From positions 1-8,074 of the forward strand of contig CAYVZZ010000102.1 in the NCBI GenBank assembly GCA_964456185.1: DNA of 8,074 bases. The letters run 5' to 3'. The notes beneath the pieces are model-generated. The model saw only the letters and a list, made by a program, of their open reading frames with translations. It was not told the DNA's origin and made no database searches. Positions within the stretch are counted from its first letter, which is position 1. Each line of letters begins with the position of its first letter. The position numbers were made by a program, and so were the translations under genes. Shown here piece after piece: positions 5,594-8,074 of the stretch. The DNA is from CAYVZZ01 sp964456185 (GTDB taxonomy: Bacteria; Pseudomonadota; Gammaproteobacteria; Pseudomonadales; Alcanivoracaceae).

Positions 5594-7864
5594 ATGCTCG
5601 ACCATGAACTGGAAACATCGTTGAATATGGCCTTCCATGAGGCGCGTAGCTATCACCATGAGTTCATCACGGTGGAGCATCTGCTGTTGGCCTTGCTGGA
5701 AAACCCTTCTGTGATGGAAGTGCTGGATGCCTGCGGTGCAGATATTCCTGTGCTATCCAGCTCGCTGCGGCAATTTATCAAAGACACCACACCGCTGCTG
5801 CCCAATGGAGTGGAACAAATAGATCATGAAACTCAGCCGACATTGGGGTTTCAGCGTGTATTGCAACGTGCGGTTTTTCACGTGCAGTCATCCGGCAAAG
5901 AAGAAGTTACTGGCGCCAACGTGCTAGTGGCCATTTATAGCGAGCAAGAAAGCCAAGCGGTTTATCTGCTGCACTCTCAAGGCATTCATCGGGTCGATGT
6001 AATTAATTTTATGTCGCATGGCATCTCGCGTTTAACGGCGAATACCGACGAAGAAGCTGGCGATGTGGGTGCTCAGGTGGGTGGCGAAAAAGAAGCCGAT
6101 GCCACGGCGCTGGATAACTACACCACCAACCTCAACGAACAGGCACGCCAGGATTTGATTGATCCGCTAGTGGGTCGCGAAGCCGAAATTGAACGGGCGG
6201 CGCAGATTCTTTGCCGTCGGCGCAAGAACAACCCCTTGCTGGTGGGCGAACCCGGCGTGGGGAAAACCGCCATAGCCGAAGGGCTAGCCTTGATGATTGT
6301 CGAAGATAAGGTGCCCGAGGCATTAGGCGATGCGGTTATTTATTCGCTGGACATGGGCGCATTGCTGGCTGGCACCAAGTATCGTGGTGACTTTGAAAAG
6401 CGCTTTAAAATGCTGCTGGCCGAGCTGAAAAAGCAGCCGCATGCGGTGCTGTTTATTGATGAAATCCACACCATTATTGGCGCGGGGGCGGCGTCTGGTG
6501 GCGTCATGGACGCCTCAAACTTACTCAAGCCCATGCTGGCTTCCGGGCAAATAAAATGCATGGGTTCGACCACCTTTGCGGAATTCCGTGGCGTGTTCGA
6601 GAAAGATCATGCGTTGTCGCGCCGTTTCCAGAAAATTGACGTGGTTGAGCCATCGGTGGAACAAACTGTCGGCATTCTGGAAGGACTCAACACCCGTTTT
6701 GCCGACTATCACAAGGTCACCTATACCACAGCGGCGCTGCGTTCGGCGGCAGAATTGTCGGCACGTTTCATTACCGATCGCTTCCTGCCCGACAAAGCCA
6801 TTGACGTTATCGATGAGGCGGGTGCTTGGCAGAAGCTGCACGTGGCGGAAGGCGAACGTTGTGTCGATAAGCCGGATATTGAAAGCATTGTGTCTAAAAT
6901 GGCGCGAATACCGCCGCGTAATGTGTCATCGGATGATCGCAAATCATTGCAGCGGTTAGAGCGCGATTTGAAGATGACGGTGTTTGGACAAGATCAAGCC
7001 ATCGATATGCTGTCGGCCTCCATCAAACTGGCTCGTGCCGGATTGAAACAGCCGGATAAGCCAGTTGGTTCTTTTGTGTTCGCAGGCCCCACCGGGGTGG
7101 GTAAGACCGAAATTTGCCGACAGTTGGCAAATATTCTCGGCGTCGAGCTGGTGCGTTTTGACATGTCCGAATACATGGAACGCCACACAGTAAGCCGTTT
7201 GATCGGCGCGCCGCCAGGGTATGTGGGCTATGATCAAGGTGGTCTGCTAACGGAGGCCATCACTAAAACACCGCATTGTGTGTTGCTGCTTGATGAAATC
7301 GAAAAGGCGCATCAGGAAGTCTATAACTTGCTGCTGCAGGTGATGGACAACGGCTCGCTGACAGACAACAACGGACGTAAAGCTGACTTCCGAAATGTCA
7401 TATTGGTGATGACCACTAATGCCGGTGCGGAGAAGATGAGCCGTACATCAATTGGCTTTACCGAGCAGGATCATTCCACCGACGGACTGGAAGCATTGAA
7501 GAAAGTATTTACGCCGGAATTCCGTAACCGGTTGGATGGCGTGGTGCAGTTTAATCATCTGTCGCCCGAGGTGATCCTCAATGTGGTCGACAAATTCTTG
7601 GTTGAGTTGCAAGTGCAGCTTGACGATAAGCAAATTACGCTGGAAACCAGCAAAGCTGCAAGAGAGTGGCTTGCCAAGAAAGGCTATGACCGCGACATGG
7701 GCGCAAGGCCGATGGCACGCACTATTCAGGAACACCTGAAGAAGCCACTGTCAGAGCTGCTGTTGTTTGGCCAATTGGCCGACAAGGCAGGGCGCGTCAA
7801 AGTTGACGTAAAAGGAGATGCCTTGTCGTTAAGCGTTGAAATGGCCGAAGCAGAGCCGGCCTAA
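5594..7864 (+). CDS. clpA: ATP-dependent Clp protease ATP-binding subunit ClpA
   Basis: ClpA is the hexameric AAA+ unfoldase that threads substrates into the ClpP protease, with ClpS as adaptor. The 756-residue length fits E. coli ClpA (758). The N-domain (1-about 145) carries two Clp-N repeats (MLDHELETSLNMAF; GFQRVLQRAVFHVQSSGKEE) and binds ClpS; an acidic linker follows (about 148-175). D1: Walker A GEPGVGKT (218-225), pore loop GTKYRGDF (260-267), Walker B VLFIDEIH (285-292), sensor GSTT (324-327), arginine fingers near RR343-344. D2: Walker A GPTGVGKT (498-505), pore loop GYVGYDQGG (542-550), Walker B VLLLDEIE (563-570), sensor TTN (607-609), sensor 2 GAR (703-705). The ClpP-docking loop reads SIGF (619-622) where E. 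coli has IGL. There is no coiled-coil middle domain, which rules out ClpB. All catalytic motifs are intact. Confidence 0.98.
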   Translation: MLDHELETSLNMAFHEARSYHHEFITVEHLLLALLENPSVMEVLDACGADIPVLSSSLRQFIKDTTPLLPNGVEQIDHETQPTLGFQRVLQRAVFHVQSSGKEEVTGANVLVAIYSEQESQAVYLLHSQGIHRVDVINFMSHGISRLTANTDEEAGDVGAQVGGEKEADATALDNYTTNLNEQARQDLIDPLVGREAEIERAAQILCRRRKNNPLLVGEPGVGKTAIAEGLALMIVEDKVPEALGDAVIYSLDMGALLAGTKYRGDFEKRFKMLLAELKKQPHAVLFIDEIHTIIGAGAASGGVMDASNLLKPMLASGQIKCMGSTTFAEFRGVFEKDHALSRRFQKIDVVEPSVEQTVGILEGLNTRFADYHKVTYTTAALRSAAELSARFITDRFLPDKAIDVIDEAGAWQKLHVAEGERCVDKPDIESIVSKMARIPPRNVSSDDRKSLQRLERDLKMTVFGQDQAIDMLSASIKLARAGLKQPDKPVGSFVFAGPTGVGKTEICRQLANILGVELVRFDMSEYMERHTVSRLIGAPPGYVGYDQGGLLTEAITKTPHCVLLLDEIEKAHQEVYNLLLQVMDNGSLTDNNGRKADFRNVILVMTTNAGAEKMSRTSIGFTEQDHSTDGLEALKKVFTPEFRNRLDGVVQFNHLSPEVILNVVDKFLVELQVQLDDKQITLETSKAAREWLAKKGYDRDMGARPMARTIQEHLKKPLSELLLFGQLADKAGRVKVDVKGDALSLSVEMAEAEPA
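7843..7861. other. Small inverted repeat at the clpA stop
   Basis: GGCCG (7843-7847) and CGGCC (7857-7861) can form a 5-base stem with a 9-base loop just before the clpA stop codon. It is the only hairpin seen at the clpA/infA junction. Neither strand has a T run after it, so it is at best a weak terminator shared by the two convergent genes. Confidence 0.25.
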
Positions 7865-7867
7865 TGC

Positions 7868-8074
7868 TTATTTCATACGGAAGGTAATGCGACCTTTGCT
7901 GAGGTCGTAAGGTGACATTTCTACGCGGACGCGGTCACCTGTCAGAATGCGAATGTAGTGTTTGCGCATTTTGCCTGAAATATGGGCGGTAATAACGTGG
8001 CCGTTATCCAGCTCAACACGGAACATGGTGTTGGGCAGGGTGTCTTTAATAACGCCTTCCAGTTCAATCTGCTC
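7868..8074 (-). CDS. infA: Translation initiation factor IF-1, N-terminus outside window
   Basis: The minus strand from the right edge encodes 68 residues and a TAA stop. It reads EQIELEGVIKDTLPNTMFRV at the start and ends SKGRITFRMK, with LDNGHVITAHISGKMRK in the middle. This is the single OB-fold domain of IF-1, which binds the ribosomal A site on the 30S subunit during initiation. E. coli IF-1 has 72 residues, so only about four N-terminal residues, the start codon and the ribosome binding site are missing. The gene converges on clpA with three bases between the stops. In related genomes infA follows clpA in the same orientation relation, sometimes with a serine tRNA gene between; none fits here. 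Confidence 0.97.
   Translation of the reverse strand, partial: EQIELEGVIKDTLPNTMFRVELDNGHVITAHISGKMRKHYIRILTGDRVRVEMSPYDLSKGRITFRMK

Noticed and set aside
6521..6841. Open frame of 106 codons antisense to clpA
   Set aside because: It is fully covered by the intact ATPase region of clpA and its translation shows no family pattern.
7865..7867. A tRNA gene between clpA and infA as in E. coli
   Set aside because: Only three bases separate the two stop codons.

Overview
The window is an ordinary-looking stretch of chromosome from a gammaproteobacterium with balanced base composition. The best evidence is the block cspD (minus) / clpS-clpA (plus) / infA (minus), an arrangement long known from Escherichia coli and Pseudomonas, with ClpA, ClpS, CspD and IF-1 sequences close to those of that class. 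I cannot place the genus; a marine or environmental relative of Pseudomonas, Oceanospirillales or Cellvibrionales would fit.

Left part (1-4071, plus strand): the end of an envelope-associated operon of four genes in the order DUF4129 protein (5' end outside the window), DUF4350 protein, MoxR-family AAA+ ATPase, DUF58 protein. All three junctions are 4-base ATGA overlaps, so the products are probably made in a fixed ratio. Predicted topology puts the DUF4129 domain, the tail of the DUF4350 protein and the DUF58 body on the cytoplasmic side, where the soluble MoxR ATPase could act on them. The gene set is widespread but its biochemical job is poorly known.

Middle part (4072-5163): a GC-rich stem-loop closes the operon. 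Two minus-strand genes follow, a DUF805 membrane protein and, upstream of it, cspD. The 102-base gap between them is largely an imperfect nested inverted repeat. The 169-base gap between cspD and clpS is a divergent control region with two copies of TTTGACCA spaced 11 bases apart and two candidate promoters whose -10 boxes overlap on opposite strands.

Right part (5164-8074): clpS (best start a TTG with a good ribosome binding site) and clpA encode the N-end-rule adaptor and the unfoldase that feed substrates to ClpP. clpA runs head-on into infA (IF-1, last four or so N-terminal residues outside the window), with only three bases between the two stop codons. No RNA gene, CRISPR array, insertion sequence or recent transfer signature was seen. 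The least understood system here is the MoxR/DUF58/DUF4129/DUF4350 set; the most novel-looking DNA is in the two intergenic regions beside cspD.
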